The notes beneath the pieces were generated by a model. That model had not been told where the DNA came from. It saw only the letters and a program-made list of their open reading frames with translations, and made no database searches. From Anaerolineales bacterium (GTDB taxonomy: Bacteria > Chloroflexota > Anaerolineae > Anaerolineales > UBA4823), in the NCBI GenBank assembly GCA_028687395.1, contig JAQUAE010000047.1, positions 1 to 9,195 of the forward strand: a stretch of 9,195 nt of DNA, in the 5' to 3' direction. Positions within the stretch are counted from its first letter, which is position 1. The number at the start of each line of letters is the position of its first letter. A program made the translations under genes and the position numbers. Of the stretch, positions 1-6,259 are shown one piece after another.

Positions 1-261
1 GGTGATCACCTGGTCTGGAGCCAGGCGCGCCAGGTAGTCACGCTCCGCCTCGACGGCCGCGTGTACCTGCCCGGCGCTCTCGAAGCGCATCGCCGCCAAC
101 CGCGCCTTGCTCGCCTCCGGCAGGCCGGAGCTGGCGATCATGGCCTGGGCGGCGCTCTCGGCGATGGCGGCCAGCCACGAGCCGGCGGCGCGGGCCGCCT
201 CCTCGGGCGCCAGGCCAGCCTCGCTCCCCGGGCGGGGAGCGTCCTGTTGTGCGTCGTTCAT
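1..261 (-). CDS. Nested in-frame scaffold protein (internal start of the protease gene), partial
   Basis: An ATG at 261, in frame with the protease and equal to its residue 215, is preceded by a perfect AAGGAGGT Shine-Dalgarno (271-278) with 9-nt spacing. This is the strongest ribosome binding site of the cassette, although it lies inside an open coding frame. It would give a separate product beginning MNDAQQDAPRPG, followed by an Ala/Glu-rich helical region with the segment SGLPEASKARLAAMRF. This is the layout of lambda C/Nu3, where the scaffold is made from an internal start in the protease gene. An alternative is that the site is a chance consequence of the codons for Leu-Glu-Gly-Gly-Val. 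The remainder of the product lies beyond the left edge. Confidence 0.6.
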   Translation of the reverse strand, partial: MNDAQQDAPRPGSEAGLAPEEAARAAGSWLAAIAESAAQAMIASSGLPEASKARLAAMRFESAGQVHAAVEAERDYLARLAPDQVIT

Positions 262-903
262 GGGATTTACACCTCCTTCCAAAAGGTCTCGCGGGCAGCG
301 CTGGTAGCCCGGCCGGGCGGTCCCCTCCGGGGGCGCGCTCCCCGCATGAAGCCGCGCCGCCGAAAGGGCAGCCAGGACGCGCCCCTCCGCGGCGGGTTGA
401 AAGACGTAATCCACGCTTTCCACGTGGCGAATGGCGACGATGCGCTGCTCGTCCTGCCCTTCCTGATTGGGCGCCCACTCCGGCCAAAACACGAGCGACA
501 GCCCGATGTCCGGGATGGGCAAGCCCTCCTGGCGGTCGGCGAGCACCTCGTCCAGCAAGGCCGCCAGCAGGGCGGCGTCGGGCGTGTTGTACAGCCTGAT
601 CTTGCCCTCCACCGATTGGGTCGCCTCCGACCAGACCGTGTCCTGGGTCACGCCCACCAGGTTGCGCAGCGAGGGCGTCTCGAACAGCCCGGGGTGGTCG
701 ATGAAGCTGGCGGTGTTGTCGAACAGCCCCTTTGCCACCGCACCCCGCAGCGCCTCGGCTTCGATGATGATCCCCGAGGCGCGATTGCCAGCCGCGCGCA
801 CCCTGCCGGCAGTCACGAAGCGGCAGGTGTAAACCCGGCGCTGGTCGCTGGCTTCACGAAAGATTTGCCCCGTCTCAAGCTTGATCAAATGGTCGCTGAT
901 CAT
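1..903 (-). CDS. Phage capsid maturation (prohead) protease with C-terminal scaffold region, partial
   Basis: This frame is open from the ATG at 903 to the left edge (301 codons seen, 3' end missing). Residues 1-185 look like a prohead protease of the assemblin-like serine type, which trims scaffold and capsid subunits during head maturation. The candidate catalytic His is His70 in FIDHPGLFE and the candidate nucleophile is Ser136 in DIGLSLVF. A downstream block, HVESVDYVFQPAAEGR (about 160-175), resembles the SVD-V--PA strand of T4 gp21-like and U35-type proteases. Residues 186-214 are a Pro/Gly-rich linker. From residue 215 the protein is Ala/Glu-rich and helical, as expected of a scaffold. 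The start overlaps the portal stop (ATGA) and has purine-rich GGAGGAGG sequence upstream, so it is probably translationally coupled to portal. The protease assignment rests on motifs and on position directly after portal. The exact family is uncertain. Confidence 0.75.
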   Translation of the reverse strand, partial: MISDHLIKLETGQIFREASDQRRVYTCRFVTAGRVRAAGNRASGIIIEAEALRGAVAKGLFDNTASFIDHPGLFETPSLRNLVGVTQDTVWSEATQSVEGKIRLYNTPDAALLAALLDEVLADRQEGLPIPDIGLSLVFWPEWAPNQEGQDEQRIVAIRHVESVDYVFQPAAEGRVLAALSAARLHAGSAPPEGTARPGYQRCPRDLLEGGVNPMNDAQQDAPRPGSEAGLAPEEAARAAGSWLAAIAESAAQAMIASSGLPEASKARLAAMRFESAGQVHAAVEAERDYLARLAPDQVIT

Positions 904-2258
904 GCCTCCTTTTCGCCTCCTCCTCCATCATTAAAATCGGCCAATCCCCTGATCTCCGCCATGATGCGCCCCACCTGCCCTTCGGGGAGCGCCTCGCCGG
1001 CAAACTTGAAGACCAGGCGCAACATCGCCTCCACCAGGCTCGGGGCGCGCGCTTGCAGCGCGGCGTTGTGCAGGCTCTCCATCGCCTGAGCCACGGCTTG
1101 CGCCGCCGCCCCCAGGCGCTGGTTATCCGTCTGGGTCACCTCCGCCATCGAGACGGTGAAATACTGGGCGTAGTCGCTGCCGGGCAGGCGGCGCGCCTTA
1201 CCGACCTGGGCCGCCCGCTGGTATGCGTGGTACAGGATGTCCTGCAGCATGTAGGCAAAATACAACTGGCGGCGGGCGAGGTGCTTCTCCGTGGGGGCTT
1301 GCATCGCCGTCGCCGTGGCCAGGTTGGCGTCAGCCGCCTCGCCGCGCCAGTGCGGCGGGTAACCGCTCCCCGCGTCCACCATCTGGCGCACCGCCTTTAA
1401 ATCCGCCTCGGCGTCGTGCCCGTGCAGCATCGGCGCCACCGGCTCCCAGCGCTCGGACTCGTCCTTGACGATGATGCTGCCGGATTCGGGCGGCGTGCGG
1501 TACTGCTCCATCTTCTGGCGCACCAGGTTGGCCGGCACGGTGACGATCCACAGGAACGAGCGGATCGCCCAGTTCAGGCGCACGCGATCCTCGAGCATAC
1601 GGCTGTAACGCTGCAGCCAGGGCAGCAGGGTGGTCAGGTCGCTCTCCCCCAGCAGCGCCCCCGCCGGGCGGTTCACGGCGTAGTGCAGCATCACCGCCGG
1701 GCTGGCGCTGCTCTCGGGGTGATTGGGCGAGAGCCAGACCCGGTCCGCCTCCCCGTTCATGCCGGGCTCCTCGTAGGACAGCTCGTTTTCCCAGTCGTTT
1801 TCGGCAGAGGTGATCTTGTGGATGCGGTCCTTGGTCACGAAACGGATGTAGCTCATCCCGTCTTCGGAATTGCGAAAGAGCAGGACGAACAGGTCCCCGG
1901 CGCGGCTGAGCTCATCGCACATCGCTTCCAGGCGCAGGCTCATGCGGTTCTTGGGGTGGTTCCAGAAGGCCTCGATGAAGCGGTTCAGCGCGCGGCGCGG
2001 GCTGGAGACGCGAATAGCATCCCCGACGACGAAGTCAGTGGTAATGGCCACGATGCGCCAGGCCAGGGGATTCTTGCGCCAGGCGGTGAGGGCGTCGGTA
2101 TAGATTTCCTGCACCCTGGCCGGGTCGTAATCGTGGGGGCGCAGGGTGAGTTGCCCCCAGCCGGGACTGTCGTCCACGGTGGAGCTGACCGCGCCCAGCG
2201 CTTCCGCCCGCTCGCCGGCAATCCAACGCGCCAGGCGCAGGCGCCAGCTCGCCCTCAT
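900..2258 (-). CDS. Phage portal protein
   Basis: This 452-aa protein would form the dodecameric portal ring at the capsid vertex, through which DNA is packaged and to which the terminase docks. Portal-like features include the N-terminal segment ending in NPLAWRIVAITTDFVVGDA (about residues 55-80), the stretch GESDLTTLLPWLQRYSRMLE leading into a long helix with RVRLNWAIRSFLWIV, and a helical C-terminal crown region rich in Ala and Gln. The C terminus is a poly-Gly/Glu tail (GGGGEKEA). I chose the ATG at 2258 because it overlaps the upstream stop (ATGA) and has GGAGGT four bases before it. A start at 2288 would add only ten residues lying inside the upstream gene. Gene order (terminase, then portal, then protease) supports the call, and length is normal for the family. 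Confidence 0.9.
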   Translation of the reverse strand: MRASWRLRLARWIAGERAEALGAVSSTVDDSPGWGQLTLRPHDYDPARVQEIYTDALTAWRKNPLAWRIVAITTDFVVGDAIRVSSPRRALNRFIEAFWNHPKNRMSLRLEAMCDELSRAGDLFVLLFRNSEDGMSYIRFVTKDRIHKITSAENDWENELSYEEPGMNGEADRVWLSPNHPESSASPAVMLHYAVNRPAGALLGESDLTTLLPWLQRYSRMLEDRVRLNWAIRSFLWIVTVPANLVRQKMEQYRTPPESGSIIVKDESERWEPVAPMLHGHDAEADLKAVRQMVDAGSGYPPHWRGEAADANLATATAMQAPTEKHLARRQLYFAYMLQDILYHAYQRAAQVGKARRLPGSDYAQYFTVSMAEVTQTDNQRLGAAAQAVAQAMESLHNAALQARAPSLVEAMLRLVFKFAGEALPEGQVGRIMAEIRGLADFNDGGGGEKEA

Positions 2259-2431
2259 AGCACCTCCAGGATAGCGATGGCCTTGCACAGCTCTTTCTTC
2301 TGCTCTCTGGCGGTGCGCGCCCGCGGCGAGGCCTCAGCGAAGCGTTCCTCCGGACTGTCCTCGCGGCCCAGTTGTTTGACCTTCTCGCGCATCGTCTGGA
2401 TGGCGATGCGAATCGCCTGTTGTCTGTCCAT
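2255..2431 (-). CDS. Small helical protein of the phage cassette, function unknown
   Basis: A 58-aa, highly charged, predicted all-helical protein starting MDRQQAIRIAIQTMREKV and ending AIAILEVL. The ATG at 2431 has an AAGGAG site nine bases upstream. A GTG start 45 bases further out (2476) is possible but lacks a clear binding site. The stop overlaps the portal start (ATGA), so the two are coupled. I recognise no domain. Position before portal is compatible with a small assembly or adaptor factor, but that is a guess. Its charge pattern (DSPEERFAEASPRARTAREQKK) argues for a real gene, as does good spacing on both sides. Confidence 0.6.
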   Translation of the reverse strand: MDRQQAIRIAIQTMREKVKQLGREDSPEERFAEASPRARTAREQKKELCKAIAILEVL

Positions 2432-2468
2432 CACTTGCCTCTCCTTCTGACCTGGGAGTGGGTCCTCA

Positions 2469-2521
2469 GCCCCCACCCGTAGCCCGCGCCGGCCTCCCCG
2501 TCGTCTGGCAGGGGTGGGGGC
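2469..2521 (-). promoter_or_regulatory. 10-bp perfect inverted repeat between the holin-like gene and the 58-aa gene
   Basis: The arms GCCCCCACCC (2469-2478) and GGGTGGGGGC (2512-2521) are exact reverse complements separated by 33 nt. They sit in the only sizeable gap (about 100 nt) inside the otherwise compact cassette. In the minus-strand transcript this would be a very stable GC hairpin without a following U-run. It therefore fits an mRNA stability or processing element, or a partial transcriptional brake, better than a classical terminator. Confidence 0.4.
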
Positions 2522-2530
2522 GCCAACCGC

Positions 2531-2860
2531 TCAGCGCTCCAGGCCGGCAGGCGGGACCTTCTCCCGGCCGTGTTGGCTGATCAGGTAGGTGGATTGATTG
2601 AACGCCACCGCCAGGGCAATCGCCCGCAGCAGGCCGGCGATGCCGCTCTCATCGCAGGTGAGCGCCAGGCGGAAGACCGGCCCCAAACCGGCGCAGGCCA
2701 GGTAGAAGCTGCCCGCGCCGATAGCCGAAACCAGGGCGAACATGATCACCCGCTTGGCGACGCCCCCCAGGCTGGCATACCAGCCCTTCAGCCCAGGAGC
2801 GAAGGTGAAGATCAGCGAGAGCAGGCCTCCCGCCAGCATGGATAGCGTATCCGCAGTCAT
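2531..2860 (-). CDS. Small membrane protein, holin-like
   Basis: This 109-aa protein has an early hydrophobic segment (about residues 7-23, MLAGGLLSLIFTFAPGL), a strong central membrane segment (about 37-61, containing VIMFALVSAIGAGSFYLACA) and a third weaker one (about 78-94, LLRAIALAVAFNQSTYLI). The C-terminal tail is short and polar (HGREKVPPAGLER). Small size, two or three membrane spans, a charged tail and a position directly after an M23 peptidase without signal peptide all suggest a holin that lets the peptidase reach the cell wall. The start at 2860 has AAAGGAGG with about 7-nt spacing, and only 13 nt separate it from the preceding stop. No family motif proves holin function, and a structural or superinfection membrane protein remains possible. 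Confidence 0.65.
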   Translation of the reverse strand: MTADTLSMLAGGLLSLIFTFAPGLKGWYASLGGVAKRVIMFALVSAIGAGSFYLACAGLGPVFRLALTCDESGIAGLLRAIALAVAFNQSTYLISQHGREKVPPAGLER

Positions 2861-2873
2861 CTAAAGCCTCCTT

Positions 2874-3593
2874 TCATTCCGATTGAATTCCGCCGGCGCT
2901 CTCACGCGGGGTGTCGAGCGGTTCGAGATAATCCTGGTGCACCCATAAGACGATCCCCGCCCACTGGCCTTGCAAGCGCTCGACCAGCACCAGGTCGCCG
3001 TGGCTCAGGCCGCCCACCGGTCGCCCGCCTGGCCCGAGGCGCACGCGCAGGCCGTCAGCCGCGCTCACGCGGCAGGCGACGGGTTGGAGCGCCGCCCTCG
3101 CCTCCGCTGGGCCGGCTTCCCCAACGGCGATGGCGGCAAAGAAGGGGATGGGGTCCACCGCCCCGGCGGGATACTCCCGGCCGGCATAGCCAGGAGTATC
3201 CCGGCTGGCCATAGCGGCGATGCGCAGCTCGAAGTGCAGGTGCGGGCCGGTGGAGAAGCCGCTGTCCCCGCTTCTGGCAATCGCCTGGCCGGCCTGCACG
3301 CTCTCACCCAACCGCACCAGCCAGGACTCCAGGTGGGCGTAGAGCGTCGAATACCCACCGTGTTCCAGCAGCAGGTAGCGCCCGTAGCCATCTGGGTCCA
3401 GCCGCGCCCGGCTCGCCTTGCCCGCCGCGGCGGCCCGCACTACCGTGCCCAGGGGGCAGCCGAAATCCAGCCCATTGTGCCCGGCCTGCCCGAAGCGGGC
3501 GTAGAGCTGCGGGTTCTCGCCGAAACCCTGCGTGAGCGGGCAATCGACGGGTCTGAGCAGCCGGAACCTGGTCAGGTCGCTATTCGCGCTCAT
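2874..3593 (-). CDS. M23 family metallopeptidase with C-terminal SH3-like domain (phage endolysin candidate)
   Basis: This 239-aa protein should cleave peptidoglycan cross-bridges as a zinc endopeptidase. The M23 (LytM/lysostaphin) signature is complete: His39 and Asp43 in HNGLDF, His87 in LYAHLE, and His118 and His120 in GPHLHFEL. The Gly-rich strands around VRAAAAG and GESVQAGQAIARSGDSG are typical. Residues about 178-228 form an SH3-like, probably wall-binding module (GLRVRLGPGG ... WVHQDYLEPL). There is no signal peptide or membrane segment, so export would need the holin-like neighbour. The ATG at 3593 overlaps the terminase stop (TGATG) and has GGAGG seven bases upstream. Longer N-terminal extensions into the terminase are implausible. 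A tail-associated lysin is the alternative role. Confidence 0.88.
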   Translation of the reverse strand: MSANSDLTRFRLLRPVDCPLTQGFGENPQLYARFGQAGHNGLDFGCPLGTVVRAAAAGKASRARLDPDGYGRYLLLEHGGYSTLYAHLESWLVRLGESVQAGQAIARSGDSGFSTGPHLHFELRIAAMASRDTPGYAGREYPAGAVDPIPFFAAIAVGEAGPAEARAALQPVACRVSAADGLRVRLGPGGRPVGGLSHGDLVLVERLQGQWAGIVLWVHQDYLEPLDTPRESAGGIQSE

Positions 3594-5137
3594 CAAAACA
3601 CCTCCTGCATGCCCGCCAGCGCGTCGTGGTGCACGATTTCGCTGGCGGCTAAGCCCCAGGCCTGTTCGTCCAGCGCGCCAGCCAGGGCAGCGGAGAGCAG
3701 CAGGTCGTCGTGCACCAGCTCCCCGCCCTGGGCCAGGCGCGTCCCCTCCGGGACGCCCCAACGCAGGGCTTTTCCCGGCCCCACGAGTACACTGCTGGCA
3801 CATTGCCCCGCCTGGGTGAAGAACAGCTCCTGCAGCACTCGCTGTTGGGCGTGAAAGGGCGCGGGGGCAACGCCCTGCAAGGAGAAATCCTTGAGCCGGC
3901 CCGTTTCGATCAGAGCCAGGAAACGCCAGCCCAGCTCGCTCTTACTCTTGGCGGTGAAAATGAAGGGCACCACGCGGGCAGGGAAGGCTTTCTCTAAAAA
4001 ACTGGCCAGGCCAGCACCCACACCCGTGGCGTCGATGACGGTGTAGCGCGCGCCCCAGTGCTCCACGGCTGCCTTGAGCTGGGCATACAGGCTGGTGTGC
4101 TTGACGCCGGTCCAGGCGCGGCGATGCACCACGCGGTAAGTCGGCGCTCGCACCAGCTCGTCGTCCAGCGAGCTCAGGTCGACGCGCACCACGGTGAGGG
4201 CGGTGCTGTCGCGCCTGGATTGCGCCAGCCCCGCCAGGCTGGTTTCGCTGGCGCCCGCCTCGTCCTCGCCGGCGACGTCCACGAGCAAGGCATATACCGC
4301 TCCCGCACAGGGGGCCTCCTCGGGAGCGTGGTCGCCGCGCAGCAAGGCGATGCGCTGCGGCGGGAACATGCCCCCCTCGGCGTCGACCTCCTCGGAGAAG
4401 AATTGCGTCTTGACCACCGGGTGGTTCCTGCCCAGCTTGAGCACCTGCTCGCGCACGAACCTGCCGTAGGCCTCCACCTCGCCGGCGACCTCGTCGGCGG
4501 AGAGCTTAAACACGCGCTGCACGCCGTCCTCCTTCTCGGCTTGCTGCGCGGCGCGCAGCTCGCGGGCCAGCAGCGTCTTGCTGGTCCAGGTGGTGCCCCA
4601 AAACACGCGCGTGGCGTTCGTGCTGGCCGCCATGGGGGCGAAATCCTTGTCCCATTTGTCCGGGGCAATGTCCTGAGCTTCGTCGCACTGCAACAGCAGG
4701 TTGGCTGTGGCGCCCACCACGCTGGCGCTGGGCGAGCCGGAGAGAAAGGTGCAGCGCGCCCTGCCCAGCCGGAAGACGTAGCCGCTCTCCTTGGTCCAAC
4801 GCCCGCGGGTGATCAGGTTGCGCGCAAGCACCCGTTCCAGCCGGCGCATGGCGTTCAGGGTTTGCGGCTTCCAGGTGGGGGAAACCTTCACCAGCTCGGC
4901 GTCGAGCTGGCTGTACAAGGTGAGCAGGTAGGCTTCGAGCTGCGCCTGGAGCTCGTTCTTGCCCGACTGGCGAGGGAAGACCACCACGAACGTCCGCCCG
5001 TGCTTGTTCACCACCGAGTCCAGGATGGCGCGCGCCACCGCAATTTGATAGCTGCGCAGCCGAATGCCCGAAGCATGCTGGCAGAAGGAGACCACGTCGC
5101 GCAGCATGCGCTTGACCACCGAAATCACGTCCTCCAT
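3593..5137 (-). CDS. terL: Terminase large subunit (packaging ATPase and nuclease)
   Basis: This 514-aa motor protein packages DNA into the prohead and cuts it. The ATPase domain (about 1-250) shows an adenine-binding-like SYQ (29-31), a Walker A-type loop FPRQSGKN (54-61, Lys60) and a Walker B LLLQCDE (147-153, Asp152 with catalytic Glu153). A coupling-motif-like GTT follows at 181-183. The RNase H-like nuclease domain (about 275-490) offers Asp287 in LLVDVAG, Asp369 in VIDATGVG and Asp477/478 in HDDLLLSAALA, the expected acidic triad. Length is normal and there is no break, so the motor looks functional. The ATG at 5137 has only a weak upstream site but lies 9 nt after the preceding stop, so coupling is likely. 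Confidence 0.96.
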   Translation of the reverse strand: MEDVISVVKRMLRDVVSFCQHASGIRLRSYQIAVARAILDSVVNKHGRTFVVVFPRQSGKNELQAQLEAYLLTLYSQLDAELVKVSPTWKPQTLNAMRRLERVLARNLITRGRWTKESGYVFRLGRARCTFLSGSPSASVVGATANLLLQCDEAQDIAPDKWDKDFAPMAASTNATRVFWGTTWTSKTLLARELRAAQQAEKEDGVQRVFKLSADEVAGEVEAYGRFVREQVLKLGRNHPVVKTQFFSEEVDAEGGMFPPQRIALLRGDHAPEEAPCAGAVYALLVDVAGEDEAGASETSLAGLAQSRRDSTALTVVRVDLSSLDDELVRAPTYRVVHRRAWTGVKHTSLYAQLKAAVEHWGARYTVIDATGVGAGLASFLEKAFPARVVPFIFTAKSKSELGWRFLALIETGRLKDFSLQGVAPAPFHAQQRVLQELFFTQAGQCASSVLVGPGKALRWGVPEGTRLAQGGELVHDDLLLSAALAGALDEQAWGLAASEIVHHDALAGMQEVF

Positions 5138-5146
5138 ACACTTGCG

Positions 5147-5428
5147 CTACCCGCCGAACCACGATCTGAGCAAGGCAAAGGCGCTCACCAGCCACGAGCC
5201 CCCCGTCGCCAGTCCGGACCACACCTTGAACTGGGTGACGCCATCGGTGGCCGCCCGGATGCGCTGCTCGTGATCCTTCACCGCCGCCTCCAGAGAGTCC
5301 AGGCGGTGGCGATTGAACTGCGCCTGATGCTCCAGCTCGCGCTCCAGGCGTCCCAGCTCGGCCTGCAGCAGGCTGACTGCGGCGCGCAGTTGACCGGCGA
5401 TCATCTCCGCCTCCGCTTCGCCGGACAT
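5147..5428 (-). CDS. Coiled-coil protein with C-terminal membrane anchor
   Basis: This 93-aa protein has residues about 8-58 as a strongly predicted coiled coil, with leucine heptads and many charges (LLQAELGRLERELEH). A C-terminal hydrophobic stretch (about 70-91, WSGLATGGSWLVSAFALLRS) ends in WFGG. Small coiled-coil plus single-span proteins are common in phage lysis or structural modules (XhlA-like layouts). I do not recognise a specific family. The start abuts the preceding stop directly (TAG-ATG), with only a weak purine-rich stretch upstream, so translation probably depends on coupling. It could be a lysis accessory or a membrane-associated structural factor. Confidence 0.7.
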   Translation of the reverse strand: MSGEAEAEMIAGQLRAAVSLLQAELGRLERELEHQAQFNRHRLDSLEAAVKDHEQRIRAATDGVTQFKVWSGLATGGSWLVSAFALLRSWFGG

Positions 5429-5662
5429 CTAACCCATCCCCCATTCCTGGTTGATTTCCTGGATGGCGATGTCGACCTGCCGGTTGAACTGCCCCCAGAA
5501 GGGGCAGCTCTCCACCTGGCTGCACGTCTCGCAGCGCAGGCGCAAGCGGCGCAAGCGACGCAGAGCCTTGACCAGAGCGATGGCCACGTCCAGCACCCCC
5601 TCCGCCTGTTCCTGCAGCGGGCAGGCCAGCGCGTCTCCAACGGCTGCCGCCTCGACCCTCAT
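5429..5662 (-). CDS. Small cysteine-containing protein of the phage cassette
   Basis: A 77-aa protein that begins MRVEAAAVGDALACP and is basic and helical in the middle (ALRRLRRLRLR, about 33-43). It then has Cys44, Cys47 and Cys53 in CETCSQVESCPFWG, ahead of a C-terminal helix ending NQEWGMG. CxxC-x5-C plus the earlier Cys14 could hold a metal ion or cluster, and the Arg-rich segment could contact nucleic acid. No known family is recognised. The ATG at 5662 overlaps the upstream stop (ATGA), with GAGG about eight bases before it. Its position just before the packaging genes is compatible with a packaging accessory factor, which is inference only. Confidence 0.65.
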   Translation of the reverse strand: MRVEAAAVGDALACPLQEQAEGVLDVAIALVKALRRLRRLRLRCETCSQVESCPFWGQFNRQVDIAIQEINQEWGMG

Positions 5663-6039
5663 AGGCTTATCCTCATCTCCTCGACCACCTGGGCGATCGC
5701 CTGGCTGATCTGCTGCATCACCTCTTCCCGCTCGGCGAGCATCTCCTTGCGCAGTTTCAAGAGGCTGGCGACGCGCATGGCGGCCAGCCCCAAGGCGCTC
5801 AGGTTGAAGCGCATCTCCTCCAGGTCTGAGGTGCCGCGCGAGAGCGCCAGGGTGCGCCGCATCATGATGCGCAGCATGCCCACCTCGGATTCCAACCCAC
5901 CGCCTATCATCGCTTCCAGGGCGAGCAGCTCGTCCTGCTCGAACTCGGTGGAGTACAGGCTGTCCTTGACGGCCGCCAGCAACCGGTTTTGAAAATCGCT
6001 GCGCCGCCGCTTGCGTGGCGCTTGAGGTCGTTCGCTCAC
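5659..6039 (-). CDS. First gene of the phage operon; helical protein, small-terminase candidate
   Basis: A 126-aa protein whose basic N terminus (SERPQAPRKRRRSDFQ) could bind DNA or RNA, followed by an almost entirely helical body (about 20-126, with SALGLAAMRVASLLKLRKEM and a helical end QAIAQVVEEMRISL). Position at the head of a terminase-portal-protease operon and an oligomer-like helical core make a small terminase subunit a reasonable guess, but I see no recognisable terminase HTH. I chose the GTG at 6039 because AAGGAG lies eight bases upstream. An ATG 60 bases further out (6099) has no binding site and adds unconvincing sequence. It overlaps the next gene by ATGA. Confidence 0.7.
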   Translation of the reverse strand: MSERPQAPRKRRRSDFQNRLLAAVKDSLYSTEFEQDELLALEAMIGGGLESEVGMLRIMMRRTLALSRGTSDLEEMRFNLSALGLAAMRVASLLKLRKEMLAEREEVMQQISQAIAQVVEEMRISL

Positions 6040-6093
6040 CCGTGCAACTCCTTCTCGACATGACGTGGCTCCTCCAAAAGGCTTTGACCATCC

Positions 6094-6207
6094 GGTCATC
6101 GCGAGCAGCGACGCAGGCGGCTAACCAAAACCAGTAAGGGTCGCAGCCCAAGGGCTGACGGCGCCGGGAGAGCAGAGCATCCTACGCCTTGTTGCCCGCG
6201 ATGACCA
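6094..6207 (-). promoter_or_regulatory. Long-range stem in the leader RNA of the phage operon
   Basis: GGTCATCGCG and CGCGATGACC (plus strand 6094-6103 and 6198-6207) are perfect reverse complements. In the minus-strand RNA the stem extends through one G-U pair and GCA/UGC to about 14 bp. It would enclose roughly 86 nt that contain a second perfect hairpin, CAGCCC-AA-GGGCTG (6144-6157). The 5' arm begins almost at the predicted transcription start. This architecture fits a leader with attenuation, antitermination or mRNA-protection function. No matching known RNA family is recognised. Confidence 0.45.
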
Positions 6208-6210
6208 GTC

Positions 6211-6243
6211 TTATAAATAGCACAAATGTTCTGTATTTACAAG
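6211..6243 (-). promoter_or_regulatory. Promoter of the phage operon
   Basis: Reading the minus strand there is a -10 candidate TATTTA (6220-6215), or alternatively TATAAG (6216-6211). A -35-like TTGTAA lies about 17 bases upstream, around 6238-6243. Transcription would start at about 6204-6208, leaving a leader of about 165 nt before the GTG at 6039. The -35 match is weaker and less certain than the -10. The site lies in an AT-rich island and faces the phage genes. Confidence 0.5.
6220..6233. promoter_or_regulatory. LexA-like (SOS box-like) dyad in the phage promoter spacer
   Basis: On the minus strand the 14-mer AGAACATTTGTGCT is a near-palindrome, with one arm mismatch. It fits the Gram-positive-type LexA box GAAC-N4-GTTC with one deviation (GTGC). 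It sits between the -35 and -10 candidates, exactly where a repressor would block polymerase. LexA binding is inferred from the motif alone. The native LexA motif of this organism is unknown, and a dedicated phage repressor could use the same dyad. Confidence 0.4.
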
Positions 6244-6259
6244 TGGTTAACCCCCAAAA

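Noticed and set aside
61..1089. Long plus-strand open frame opposite the protease and portal ends.
   Set aside because: It spans two convincing minus-strand genes, has no ribosome binding site or motif, and is explained by high GC content.
1416..2450. Plus-strand 344-codon frame opposite the portal gene.
   Set aside because: Antisense shadow of portal. The protein is low in recognisable structure and no promoter or start context supports it.
3594..3803. An N-terminal extension of the M23 peptidase into the terminase gene.
   Set aside because: The extra residues are low-complexity antisense-like sequence overlapping terL. The ATG at 3593 has GGAGG at good spacing and a coupled TGATG junction.
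4058..5992. A 644-codon open frame on the plus strand opposite the terminase and early phage genes.
   Set aside because: It is the antisense of well-supported genes. Its composition (His, Gln, Leu, Arg rich) is the usual GC-driven reflection and it has no domain.
5429..6151. A 240-codon minus-strand reading spanning the first two phage genes.
   Set aside because: Its first two thirds are out of frame with the better-supported 126-aa gene. Only the C-terminal 77 residues, with their own ATGA-coupled start at 5662, look real.
6094..6207. tRNA, attachment site or known riboswitch in the structured region.
   Set aside because: No cloverleaf, CCA end, anticodon arm or recognisable riboswitch core could be found. 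Only the long-range stem and inner hairpin are supported.
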